NCBI GenBank assembly: GCA_030847615.1 | Contig: JAUMIR010000003.1 | Location: forward strand, 72,054,001-72,118,000 | Direction of reading: 5' to 3' | Length of the DNA: 64,000 nt | From: Gambelia wislizenii | Lineage: Eukaryota > Chordata > Lepidosauria > Squamata > Crotaphytidae | Part shown: positions 43,073 through 54,894 of the stretch, piece after piece | How the letters are laid out: every line of letters begins with the position of its first letter | Position numbering within the stretch: position 1 is the first letter of the stretch | The notes under the pieces: model-generated | Databases searched by the model: none | Seen by the model: the letters and a program-made list of their open reading frames with translations, nothing else | Told to the model about the DNA's origin: nothing | Program-made: the position numbers and the translations under genes

Positions 43073-45499
43073 AAAATGATTTTATTAAGAACTAGCTGCC
43101 AGTAGTTGTTCTTCGCTTCTTCTGGCTGTAGTTGTGAAGCCCATCCCCCCTTTACATTGAGCCTGTCCTTCCTGGAATCTAAAAAGGAGGCACCTTTAAA
43201 GGAACATATTTGAACAGACAGCAGATGATGCTCTATACCTGAGGTAGAAGAACCAGGCTATGACAGGGCCACTGGTTCATTCAGAGGCACTGCCGGTTTT
43301 TGCTGTGCCAAAATGGCACCTGTATTCCTGCTGATGACCAGATATTAACATCTGAGGCAATAGGAAGTAGAATACCCAGGAAGGAGGAGAGAAAACAGCA
43401 GGTGTGTCTCTGAGGCCAATAAGACACAGGATATGGAACAACCTGACAGCTACTTCACCTGCCCCACCCAACTGCTGCCTCACCTTGGGGCAGACCTAGC
43501 TGGCAACCAAGGATTTACATTCTTTGCAGAGATTGGGTAGATACGAAATTTATGGGGTTTTCTCTCCTATCGCAAATATTCAGGACACAGTCCAAGGTGA
43601 ATCCAAAAATCCCCTACAGCAGTGAAAAATGGCACCTTAATATATTTCCTGCAGAGTACTATCCCAAAGCAAAGGCACCATGCATTATGTTAAACAAGTC
43701 ATTAATGTAATTCTAAAGCAGGCTGCTGTCTGTGAGGATGTCAGTTCTAAAGGAGCGCTTGAAAGGTTTGCCTCTGAGATTTCTTAATTGCTTTGAACGG
43801 GTTCTATGGGAAGACCAGACTGATAGTTTTTCTTACATCTTGCACTCTTTTGTAGTGCTACTAAAAGGGGAGACTTTAAAGATTGTCTTAAAAGGCAGCA
43901 TTTGAAGGCGGCTGCTTTTAACATAAGGCTAAAATTAGATCCTCTTACTGTAGCATCCTCTTTTGCAGGGTGGTGTTCTGGACCCCTGATGTAGAAAGAA
44001 ACAAGTTATAAATCCTAGGCTTGAGTTCCGTTCCAACTGCCTTTCATGTAAACCCTTTCGGTAAGCTTTAAAAATGTTTTCTTACATATGAGTTGAATAG
44101 GAAGGCTGGGTATGTGTCATCTCCACCTTTGTAAGTAGACAGCTGAAGTTTCTGTTTTGTTAGACTCAGCTGTTAGGTTATGGTGACCACACCCTCCTCT
44201 GTTTTGAGTCCAACCATGTAATGCACAGTTTTTTTCCCTTTTGTTATAATAAAGGGGAAAGCCTTTAATGTACCAGATTTCCATCCAAGGCAAGTGGACC
44301 ATAACTTAGGGCCATAGATTATGAAGAGCCTCTAAAAATCTAAAAGCAAAACCTGTTAGAAATAAGACACTTTGGAGAGTGGATGCTTTTAAGCCTCTTA
44401 AACTTGACAGGTTTGTCTTAATCTGGCCCTGCTCACTTGCAAACACAGGCCCCAGGGGATTTGGGTCCTTCTGTGCAGGCCCATGGGGAGGCTGGAGCAA
44501 AGGAAGTCTTGACCTTCTGTTCCAGCAGTGATGCGGTTTCCTGGTGGCCATCAAGGTTTTCCTGAGCCACACAGGGAGATCTTTCCTGAGCCAGCAAGTC
44601 AGAAATCCAGTTTGCCTGGCTGGGGGTTGAGCCTTTTTAGGTGGACTAGTAAAAGGAGGATTTCTCTCTGGCCCACCTGAAGAGGTTAAAAGCATAACTT
44701 CCAAACAACAGCATTCAGTTGGTTTTGAGCTTTTGTAGGAGTACATTGAGAAGGAGAAGATCGGGACAGACACAGAATAACAAAAATCTCTGAGAAGGCA
44801 GCAATGGCTAAGAATAGGAGCAGAGCATGGGAATTTTCCCACTCCTGCCTGACATACAATGTCTTTCACGTTTTACCATACTGACTGGATTGGCTAAGTA
44901 AGGTCTGCTGGTTTGAACACTTTGCATTCAATTAACTCAGTGGGAGGGAAAGAAGAGAAAAGGGTGGAATCTTGCCCTTCTCAGCAGGTTCAGGCAAAAG
45001 TGAAAGATGCATCCTCTCCTAGCTTGTGTGTTCTTCCTCATTAATAACTTTCACCATCATGACCACACATGGATGTTGCTTGCCCACATGTGTCCCAATT
45101 TTCTTTTGTGAAATGTTGGAAAACCTACTGACCTACAAGACCTATATTAACCACAGTCAGACCTATTGGTTTAATGGCTTCAGTTTAAAGTTTAGAAGCT
45201 TTGAATCAAATCTGAACTTAACCCTGTTGGCGCAGTATGGTTCACTGGAGAAGAAATGTACACAGCAACTGTCAGATGGCAAGTGTACCTTGGAAGGGAG
45301 GGGTTGCTACAGATCACATGGATTGGCAAGAGAGCTATAATGCTGGATTTACTCCTGTCTGGTTCCCCCCTCATAATGTTTGTTTACCCCCTCCCCGGAT
45401 CATCCAGTTGGGAGAGAATGATGTTGCCTCAACCTTAACTGCACAGTTGGAAGTCAACCTCGGGCTCTTGCTTGTCTGCTTCTCCAGCATGCAGCTGTT
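43073..45499. other. Unassigned stretch
   Basis: No recognised repeat. It contains a 187-codon minus-strand open frame (44306-44869), described separately. Confidence 0.45.
44306..44869 (-). other. Unrecognised 187-codon open frame, probably non-coding
   Basis: It is the longest open frame outside transposable elements. The translation is rich in Pro, Leu, Ser, Arg and Lys, with no signal peptide, transmembrane segment or known motif that I recognise. No splice context or start context argues for translation. A chance frame or a decayed element is the likeliest explanation. Confidence 0.2.
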
Positions 45500-45544
45500 C
45501 TGGATGGATTTGCTGGAGAGATGGAGGAGTCTCTGCTCAGAAAC

Positions 45545-45797
45545 TGTAACATGAAACAATGGATTCAAATTACAAGAATAAAGATTCTGCCTAAACATTA
45601 CATTTTTAAGAAACTGTAAGAGCTGTTTAGCCTTGGACTAGACTGCCTTGAAGGATGGTAGATTCTCTGTCTTTGGAGGTCTTTAAGTAGAGGTTGGATG
45701 GTCATCTTCTAGAAGTGCTGTAATTGTGTATTCCTGCATGGCAGGGGGTGGGACTAGATGGCCCTTGTGGTCCCTTCCAACTCTATGATTCTATGAT
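45545..45797 (+). mobile_element. CR1 3' end, degraded
   Basis: 'gaaacaatggattcaaatta', 'tctttggaggtctttaagta' and 'ggactagatggcccttgtgg' ending 'ctatgattctatgatc'. Several internal deletions compared with CR1-A. Confidence 0.85.
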
Positions 45798-45949
45798 CTA
45801 CATGGCCAGATGGAAGATCAGAAACACAGTGGCAAGTTTCAGGTGTGTGCTTCTCACCTGACATCCAGACTTTTCATTTGAGTTAGAGGCATTCTTTTTG
45901 CCTGATGGAGTTCTTACTCCTGTCCTAATCTATCTCACAGGTAAGTTAT

Positions 45950-46168
45950 AGCAATAGCAATAGCACCTGCATTTCTATACCGCTTTATAGTGCTAGGCAC
46001 TCTCTAAGTGGTTTTACAATGTGTTAGCTAATTGCCCCCAACAAGCTGGGTACTCATTTTACCAACCTCGGAAGGATGGCAGGATGTGTCAACCTGGAGC
46101 CCTGCATGACTAAACTCACAACATTGTGGCTGCAGTAGCAGCATTTAACCACTGTGCCACCAGGGCTA
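45950..46168 (-). repeat. SINE-like repeat, minus strand
   Basis: On the plus strand it reads 'atttctataccgctttatag', 'ccaacaagctgggtactcat' and 'tttaccaacctcggaaggat', ending 'tttaaccactgtgccaccag'. A plus-strand partner with the same core lies at 46895-47083. Elements like this are frequent in reptiles, but I cannot name the family. Confidence 0.65.
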
Positions 46169-46894
46169 TCAAGTTATAAGGATAAAATGTAAGAGGCGGG
46201 GGGAAGAGCCATACTTGTATAAGCTACCCTGAATTTCTAGAAGGAAAGTCAACATTAACATTTAAGAATAATTTTATTCATCCTTACCCCATGATGAACA
46301 GAACTCTCCTTCTGTTGTGGAATCACATGATGAATTTCATCAGCAAAGCTACATGATGCCCAAATCTCCTCATCCTTACCCACCTAAGGCATTTGCCATC
46401 CAGGTTTGATATGTTGTGTTTCTGGAAACAACTTATTCACATATGGACTTTGCTCCTGCTGCCTCACCACCACACTCAGTAAAACCAATTATCTTGTGCT
46501 TAACATGAACCAAGCTTCATGTGCAGGCTGAAGCAAAAATCCTATATTTCAAAAAGCAGAAAAAGATGCCAGATGCAAGCAGAATATGCTGACTTTGTGG
46601 TAGGATCCTGAAAAGTTGGAAGGACAAAATTGACCCTATTCCCCTCATAGCATTCCAGAGATTCATCACTCCAGTCTGCCCCTCTATTTATTATGCCCAG
46701 GAAAAACATTATGTCCATTGCATTATATACTTTGCAGATTAGTTAGAACAATGATATTTCTATAGAAATGGGCTTGGAGTAAATGACCTCCCAGCAGCCT
46801 CTGTGATTTTGACAGGAGGACTACATCCCAGGGCTGAGCAGCCAATTTCTCCAATGTCTATCCTTCCAGGTAGCACACGTGATTTTCCACGATA
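46169..46894. other. Unassigned stretch
   Basis: Spacer between the two inverted SINE-like repeats. Nothing recognised. Confidence 0.5.
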
Positions 46895-47083
46895 GCGTTC
46901 ACTCAGCCTTCCATCCTTTCGTAGGTCGGTAAAATGAGTACCCAGCTTGTGGGGGCAATTAGCTGACACACATTGGAAGCTGTTTAATGCAGTTAGATGT
47001 GTAAATAGCTATTGCTTAAAAACAATTTGTAAGCCGCTCTGATAGCCTTGTGGCTGAAGAGCAGGGTATTAAAAAAAAAAAAC
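46895..47083 (+). repeat. SINE-like repeat, plus strand
   Basis: The core 'ggtcggtaaaatgagtaccc' and 'agcttgtgggggcaattagc' matches the reverse of 45950-46168. The tail differs: 'tttgtaagccgctctgatag' then 'gagcagggtattaaaa' and an A-run, a LINE-like tail. Confidence 0.65.
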
Positions 47084-47185
47084 ATTCTAGCTCCATGGGC
47101 ACACCCATATGTCAGACATTGGAGAATTAGGCTGCTCACTATTGGCAGCCTTCTTCTCCTAGTAATAATGAAGATAGCTTTAGAT

Positions 47186-47300
47186 GTTCCTTGGGTTTTT
47201 TTTCCAGGATGTGAGGCCATGTTCTGAAATAGCCTCACAGCCTGGAAAAAAACCCAAGGAAAACCTATGGATGCTGGCCGTGAAAGCCTTCGACTTCGCA
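47186..47300. repeat. Head-to-head pair of the 'gaaggctttcacggcc' repeat forming a hairpin
   Basis: The arms 'tccttgggttttttttccag' (from 47190) and 'ctggaaaaaaacccaagga' (ending 47262) pair, extended by 'gtgaggc'/'gcctcac'. The right part continues 'ctatggatgctggccgtgaa' and 'agccttcgacttcg', the reverse of the sequence near 24051. Confidence 0.7.
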
Positions 47301-49189
47301 AAGATAGCTTTGTTTGCCTTACGTTGTGGCTGCTGCACAATCATGCAAAAAGTTCATTACACTAGCATAACAGACAATTGTATTAGGGTAGCACGCCAGC
47401 ATGATTCTTGCCTAGCAAAGGGAGAAAAGAGGCCTAAATCCAGTTGGATCAGTGAAATTTACATAGTATTGACTTACCCATTTCCCATTGATTCAAAGGG
47501 TCATCTCTAGCTGGAACTAACCAACCAACTGTTGGAACTAACATTTGGATTTAGGTCACAGCCAGAAAGAGCTGACATAGCAGCATCTTGGAGAAGAGAG
47601 CTGTTTCCCCAAGAATACCTTTTGTGGGGAGAGTGGATTGGGGGCATCTGTTGGAGCCTTTAATGCTTTGCTGCCAATCTTACTCAGCCTTCAAATGTGC
47701 ATTTGTAAATAAATGTAAATAAAGTATTACAAAATGCCAATAAGCCACCAGGGACTTAATTCCAAAGGAAAGGAAAACTTGCTAAGTGTTGCACCCCTGG
47801 GAATTCTCACTGCTTGGAGAACTGGGGTGCGCATAACAATATATTTAAGTACTGGTAATGCAAATGAGAAGAAAGCATGATCTCCCAGAGACAGGAAACA
47901 CCATAGAAGATAATCATCCTGGCTTCCCCCAACCAATAAATCTCTGATAAATGATTTTAAATTATTCAGATATATCAAAGATCAGTGTTATAAATATGAG
48001 AAAAGACTTGGTAGCAATATCAGCAACACACCAATGATAAATAATGGCAACAAATTATGCATGCCATCATCCCTTAATTTTTCCTGCTTGACCTTTAAGC
48101 CTCATTGTATGTTTCCAATTTAGAATTCTTGCTGCTGAGCTGAGGCTGTGTTGCCTTTGGATGTGCATAAGCTTTAACTCCAGATTGAAGGTGGTGAGCA
48201 TACAAAGTAGGAGAGCTATATCAGAATGCTACTTTTACCACTGTGCCGTGGCAAAGAATTCATCTAAGGCCCATGGCCTTACATCCATGTGCAGCATTGA
48301 GAATGAGAAGAGATTTCCACATGTAGGGTCTTGTCAGGTAGTAGCGTGCACTGAGCCTAAACAGGTCCCAGGCAGTATAAAATAGACAGCAAAGTGTTGT
48401 TCCTTCAGGATCAGAATAAAGGCACAAACACATAGCTTTGTGTCTAAAATAGACTCGTTCTCTTTACTTGGGCATAATTAAGATGTTTACAAATAAATAC
48501 AGCATTCAAAAGAAAGACATCTTCACTCTGTGAAATCCAACACAGAATTGCTCAGTTCAACTCTATAGGACAAACTAAATATCCAGCTCTGCAGAGTTCC
48601 TAGCACCTCCCCCAATCAGCTCTGCTCCAGAACTTGAGCTCATCGATATTGATACATTTGCAACTGCCACTAGCTCCTCAGATCTGTGCAGACTGTTTGC
48701 TACATCACAGCTCTTTACATAATAAATCTAACTACTGTATGTCCCAATATCCTGACAGTTCTCATCACCTGACAGGGAAAAGAGTCATCACTGCTCTGAC
48801 ATCACAGACCACAGTTTTTTTTAAAAATCACTTTATATACCTTTGGCCCCAATACATTTCAGTACAAACAGTTTCAACATGTGGGGTGTGTGTGTGTGTG
48901 TGGTGGAGGTGGAGAGCTTGCTTTTGGTGTCTCCTGGGTAGAGCAATCCAATGGTTATGTCCTTGCTGCCAGCCTCTGTAACAGGGAGCAGTGCAATCAA
49001 GATTCTGTGTAGTCCTACATGCAAAGTTGATAGCACAAGTACCATTTTCACAATAAGAGATTACAGAGAAACAATGACAGCCATTTCCACAGAAAAAACT
49101 CTGCTACTGCCTAACAACCCTGGCATTACACTCTAATAACAGTGCCAGGCTAGCTGTGCATTGAATAAACCAATTAATGCATATGGGGC
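47301..49189. other. Unassigned stretch with a (GT)n run
   Basis: A GT run lies near 48886-48901. No recognised gene or transposon. Confidence 0.45.
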
Positions 49190-49360
49190 AGGGACCACAG
49201 CTCAGTGGTAGAACACATGATGCTTTTTACACAAAACTTCCTTGACTAAGAACCCTGGCCCCTCTCCAGATAGGGATGATAAAGATTCCTGTCTGAAATC
49301 ATGGAGAGTGGCTGCCAAGCATGGGCCAACCAGATATTGGCAGTTTGAGGTTCTCCACCC
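49190..49360 (+). mobile_element. tRNA-Ala-like SINE, degraded
   Basis: The head 'gaccacagctcagtggtaga-acacatgatgc' resembles a tRNA A-box region. It is followed by 'gggatgataaagattcctgt' and 'gaaatcatggagagtggctg'. It is the plus-strand relative of 17578-17795. Confidence 0.65.
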
Positions 49361-49584
49361 CTGACCATTGGCCTTTTTGGCCAGCCAATGGTAGAATAGA
49401 GATGAGAATAATAAATCTGTCCAAATGTTGTTGAATCGGTGGGCTAAAGCTGCTGGATTTGCAGTGCAACCACATCTGGAAGGCTGCATGATACTCACCC
49501 CTGGGATTACTACCCCCGCAACAATTATTGCCTTGTATATGAAGTACTGAATTACATGGATCACTGGTCCAAAACTGTCTAAGC

Positions 49585-49818
49585 CAGTGGTTCTCAACCT
49601 GTGGGTCCCCAGATGTTGTTGGACTACAGTTCCCAGGAGCCCTCTGGGGTCTCACCTTGACAGCCAGATGGTCCTCCCAGTCATTAGTGAGGCTGAGTTC
49701 AATCCTACATCCTCACTAATGACTGGGAGGACCACCTGGCTGTCAAGGTGAGACCCCAGAGGGTTCTTGGGAACTGTAGTCCAACAACATCTGGGGACCC
49801 ACGGGTTGAGAACCACTG
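49585..49818. mobile_element. hAT-like foldback MITE, 234 bp
   Basis: It starts CAGTGGTTCTCAACC and ends GGTTGAGAACCACTG, perfect 15-bp inverted repeats of MER5/Charlie type. The arms extend about 107 bp with few mismatches around a short centre near 49694-49708. The flanking 8-mers are GTCTAAGC and ATCTAAAC, a probable diverged 8-bp duplication. Confidence 0.88.
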
Positions 49819-49826
49819 ATCTAAAC

Positions 49827-50362
49827 CATCTTCCTAAATTTCTTTCCCTTATGACCAGGAGGGGATCAGTGTGGCAATCACTTTAAGTTCTCTGTTAAGT
49901 AGAAGGGGAATTCTTTAATTTATATCTCCTCTTTTGCCAAAATAAAGTTAAATCAATGCCAATGGCAGACCAAGGTCTGAGATATAAGCAAACCCTACTT
50001 ATTCTTACCCATGCACCTAACAGTGTTTCTTCTTAGCTTTTGCATCAGTAGAGCTGCATTGGTGCCATAATTATGCTCCCATAATTGTGGTGCTGTAGTG
50101 TATTGGTATGCATCCCAGGTGTGAGAATACCTTTTGGCTGACATGAAGGGGCTTAATTGTTCTTGTATTCTTATCCAAACAGCAGATGTGTGGGTTTGGT
50201 TGGCATTGTTGGAAAGTTTATTGAAGGGTGGTTGTTTTTTTGTTTTTTTAAGAAGCTGAAATGCATAAGAAGTCGTTTTGAAGTTTAAGTTTGTATTTCT
50301 TTGCATGGCAGAATTTGAATTTTCTCTGCTGTATATCATCAATCCTGATTTTAATGAAGGAT

Positions 50363-50405
<43 letters not shown>

Positions 50406-53400
50406 CATTACACTGTGTGTAAGAATTGCCTGTTGTAATCCTGCTTGTCTCCTTAAAAATAAAGATGTAGCTATTTCAGTGTATACATACTCAAATACAA
50501 ATATAAATTATTCAAATACATGGTTATTTTTGAAGTCTCCACTCCTTCCCCCCCTTTTGTTGTCTTCTGTGAATATATTGTTCTATCAAACTGGATATAA
50601 ATATTTATGTATGCCCACACTAAGTTGTTATAGACACTGGAAAACTAATGTAATTAGTAATTGTAACAAACATTTGCTATTAGAGGTGGGCCTCCATTTC
50701 CAATCACATATTTTTTTAAAAAATTCCAGAAATATTGATTTCAGACTCCTGCTGGTGACTCATACTGGTATTACTCCCAGTATAACTGCTTTTTTTGGGG
50801 GGGGGAGTTGCACACAAGAAGATATCACACTGCCTCTGCACAATGCCTTTGCTGGCTGCAGCTCTGCCTGCCCAAGCATTAAATGGCCAAGGGAAGGTTC
50901 CTGGCCATCATCTAACTGCCTAGAGAAACAAAAAGAGAAAACTTTGCCCTTGTTTGGAGTGTGAAACTTCCCCTGCATATGCAATCAGACCATACCCGAG
51001 TGTGTTCCTGCAGCCAACTAGTGGTTGGCAGGATAGATCTATGCCCAAGAACCATCTGGCTTCCCTCCAGGACCACCAGCATAATTGTGCAGGAGGAGTT
51101 GTATGCTCTGCCAACAGCTCAGTAGGATTTTAGCCTTAGCTCATCTTGAATTTAGAGATGAGCAAGCTCCTCAAGCTCATTTCAGAAAGAGCTAGAAAGT
51201 TATAAGAGAAAGTGGAGAATGCTCAGGGGAAAAGAAAAACACTTCACCCTTCCTCCTCCAATAACCCTGCCCTTCATTGCTTGGTGTCTTTTTTGTGCAC
51301 TAAGGCAGCTTTTCCTCTCTTTCAAGATGGCTTCCCCCCCCCCCATTATTGATGCATGATCCTTGGCTATTATGTGCAGGAGGTCCTTTGGGAAGTGAAC
51401 GAGAAGAAGAGCAGCTGGAGCAGCAAAGAATGAGAATGGAGAGAAAAAGAATTATTCTTCAGGCTCAGATTAAAATCCCAGCCAGGGACATATCCCTATG
51501 GGATTGTCATAATCTGTATTTTCACACTGTGTTTTCCCCAAAGTCACTGGCTAAGATTCTATTGAACCAAATGTTCTGGGCCTAAAATGGCCTGCAGGGG
51601 CAAAAAAACATGAGGGCATAGGGGACATTTGGATGGGGGAAGTTTGTTCCCCACAATGGGGTGCTTTGGGGGGTGGTCCTCCAAGTTTTTTTGGGGGCTA
51701 ATATGGCCCCTTAGCTTCCCACAGTTTCCTACCCCAGATATATACATTGCAATACTGGAATGTGACACTGCAGAACCTATTGAACTTTGGGTTGTACTGC
51801 TACACACTCTCCGACTGCACACCAGTTTCTTCACCTCTCTACCCACTGTTAAGGATCATGCAAATCAGGTTTTCTGGGTTTGCACAGTGGCATCAAATGG
51901 ATTGTGCAATCCTGAAGAGGTAAGAGCTTGTTGAACAAATTCCAAGAAAGCATTATTTCACCAAGAGGATTGTGTCCCCAGCATCTTGAGGATACCATAC
52001 AACCATACTCTTTCCAAGTGAAGGACGTTTTTATTGATGTCTCTTGACCAACCTTAGATGTAAGAGCCCCAAACTTAGCAAAAGCCAAACAGACTCAGAC
52101 CAGTGATAGGCTTAAAATAAAACCTTTTCCCAAATGGAGCTACAAATCTTCTTGGCAGCATACCATCTGCTTAACAGGCTGAAATGAATTCCCTAGCCCT
52201 TCCAAGGCACAGAAGACAGAGAACAAAGTTTCTGTATGCTGTTGCACACATTGAAAAATAAGTAGCTAGACTGTGAATGTCCACAGTATGCTCCCAATTT
52301 ATGAGATATTTATACATTCCTAGGGCCAAAGATTCAGGGATCCTCAGCCAAGGCTACAACTCCATTATGACAAAAAGGAAAATTGACTCTAAATTTTAAA
52401 TCATGTTTGGTGGTGCTTTTAGTGATATTAGAAGACCTATCTATATAAAACTCTTGGGTATGTTGCCTTTCCCAGTGTGCAGATTGGCTGCTCAAGAAAC
52501 AGCCATTCACCACCTACATGTAAATTTCCTCTCCCTTTCACAATCCACTCTTGTCACTCAATCTGCATCTACACCCCCAGCCTCACAAGGGCCCTTCCCT
52601 CCTCTCACTCCCTCAGCCACTCACCAGACACAGGCTGCGACGGGACCCAGGCAGTCAACTGGCGGTGGCAACAGGACAACAGAGCAAGTCACCCTCATCA
52701 CTTCCAGGAAAAGTGTGGAATGCTGAGAAGGGGCAGGAGAAATTTTAAAATCCACTAGCCTACCTTACAGGCTTGTCATGAGGTCTACCGGGCATTTTGG
52801 GGGGAATTTTTAACAGTATATGTTAGGCTGGGTACAGTTAGTACTGGTATTTAGAATTTAACTAAAGAATTGATCAGTAAACCAATGCATTATACTGCTA
52901 ATTCAACAATGTATAACATTAATATGATAGCTCTGCCTAGAACCAAGTGGGCTTTCAGTCCCAGCCAAAGTGACAATTTTACCTGACAGCTTTGTTCCCT
53001 GAACATTTGAAATGCTGATGCCATCACACCAACTTATCCAATCAGGACCAGAGATTTCACTGCCACAGGTGGTGCATAATATAAATGGAATAGGTGGGTC
53101 TCAGAGTATCTCATTATGTTTCCAGAGCAACCAACAGCTACAGAGGAAGGCTGAGGGAACCAATGATGTGAGAAATATTACTCTCAGCAAGCCATCTTTA
53201 TTTCCTTTTTAAAGATCTTAGGATTAAGTGTTTCAGTGAGGCAAGAAGCAATTTACAATAGAACAGCCTTTACTACATCAGAACTCCTGAACAAACGCAT
53301 CATTTAAAAGGGAGACCACAATCCTGAGAACAAAGTATTATTTCTTGACCTTCTAAGTAACGCTGACCTATGGATTGACTCCCTACCCCTCTGGACACCT

Positions 53401-54059
53401 TCTCCTTTTAAAAAAAACACCCAGAGGTAATTTTCACAGAGGCTGTGGTAAAATAACTATTACAACTATTACTGTTTCATTTTCTTTTCTTGTCTCTGAA
53501 AAGATGTACAGGTTTTTGACCTTCTTTGTTAGCCCTTTCACACTTCTAAATGACTTTTAACTAGCTCCGCTTTCTTGCTGGCTATGAAGCTCACTGGGTG
53601 AACTTATAATGGCTTCAGTGATTTAAAAACCTTTCCCTACCTTTAGGATTTCCTGTAGCACCAACAATTTAAAATCTCCACCATTTTAAGAAGACAGAAA
53701 CTTCATAAGTTGTAAATTTGTTATTAAATTAAAAAAATATTTTGGCGCAATCCCCTTTCTTTCAACATGCCAGGTTAGTCAAAGCTCAGAAATTAAGGTC
53801 AATTAGGTCTACAGAGACTTTAAAATCTCCATCACTGGGGGTGATGTGACTTTTCTCTACTTCATCATCTCCATTTTTCCTTTATGTGAATCTCTCTGAA
53901 TTGTGTACCATCTGGAGAGGTGTATGGCCAAAGTGCATACAGCTACTGGATGCTGCAGAGACTGTGTTGGTGATGCCACAATGCCATTCTTTGAATCGAT
54001 TGGTGAAAACACTGTACAAGAATCACAGGCGATCATGTCAATCCACTTGCTCCATGTAG
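49827..54059. other. Long unassigned stretch
   Basis: An AT microsatellite at 50367-50402, a G-run near 50797-50806 and a C-run at 51336-51345. No repeat family, exon or RNA gene that I can support. It may include old, unrecognisable repeats. Confidence 0.45.
50367..50402. repeat. (AT)n microsatellite
   Basis: An uninterrupted alternating AT run of about 18 units. Confidence 0.95.
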
Positions 54060-54420
54060 GAAATCCAGAGCTTCAGCATTTCCAATAGACAGCTGTCCAG
54101 CCTTTGTTTGGAGACCTTGAGGAAGAAGGAGGCTTCCTTCACAAAACTGGTGCTATCGCTCAACTGCTCTTACTGCTGGAAGGTTTGTTTTCCAACCAAA
54201 CTTCCAGCAGCTTAAGCTCCTTAGATCTAACCTTGTCCACTGGGGCAGTACAAAACAAGAATCTGTCTCTTTTTATTGGCAGCACTTTTGGTATTTGAAG
54301 AGCATCACCATGTTCTGCTCTGTCTTTTATTATCCAGAGTAAACAAACTTCAACCATTCCCTTTCTTTATACCCTCAGAGATTTTCTGAACCCACAGCTA
54401 ACTTTATAATGTCTGACCCT
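54060..54420 (-). mobile_element. Old CR1 3' fragment
   Basis: Plus-strand phrases 'gcagtacaaaacaagaatct', 'ggtatttgaagagcatcacc' and 'tccagagtaaacaaacttca' follow the reverse of a CR1 ORF2 tail but with many changes, so this is an ancient copy. Confidence 0.5.
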
Positions 54421-54663
54421 TTAATGACAGGATGCAAAACTAAGATTAGAAACTGTCCTGTCTTTAAGCACGTGATGCCATGTTTTGCCTAAGGGGTATA
54501 TAGCAAAGGCAAATTTGACATTTGTGAGATATCATGGGTTGGAAAGGGATTGAACTTTCTCCTTCTTTGCTATCTCTTTCCTGAACTGCTAGAATGTTCC
54601 ATTGCCCAGTTAGGAAAAAACTGAGCAATGAGGATGGGGAAAGATCATGACAAATTGACTGCA

Positions 54664-54742
54664 TGTATGTGTGTGGGTGGATAGGTGGGCTGATTGTGTA
54701 CTGTGTGTGTTGTATCATATGTGTGTGCATGTGTGTACATGC
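54664..54742. repeat. GT-rich low-complexity run
   Basis: Interrupted GT repeats (tgtatgtgtgtgggtgg, then gtgtgtgcatgtgtg). Confidence 0.8.
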
Positions 54743-54744
54743 AG

Positions 54745-54882
54745 CCATGGAAGATCTAGGAGTCTTAGTATACCATAAGCTGAATGTGAGTCAACAGTGT
54801 GATACAGCAGCTACAAAAACCAATGGAATTCTAGGCTACATCAATAGGACTATAGTGTCTAGACTGAGGGACGTAACAGTAC
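54745..54882 (+). mobile_element. Internal CR1 fragment
   Basis: It reads as the CR1 ORF2 thumb region: 'EDLGVLVYHKLNVSQQCDTA', then 'GILGYINRTIVSRLRDV'. It is truncated at both ends, so no 3' tail is present. Confidence 0.8.
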
Positions 54883-54894
54883 AAGAATCTGCCT

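Noticed and set aside
50278..50964. 228-codon plus-strand frame
   Set aside because: It runs through an AT microsatellite (Tyr-Ile repeats) with no recognised domain. Probably a chance frame.
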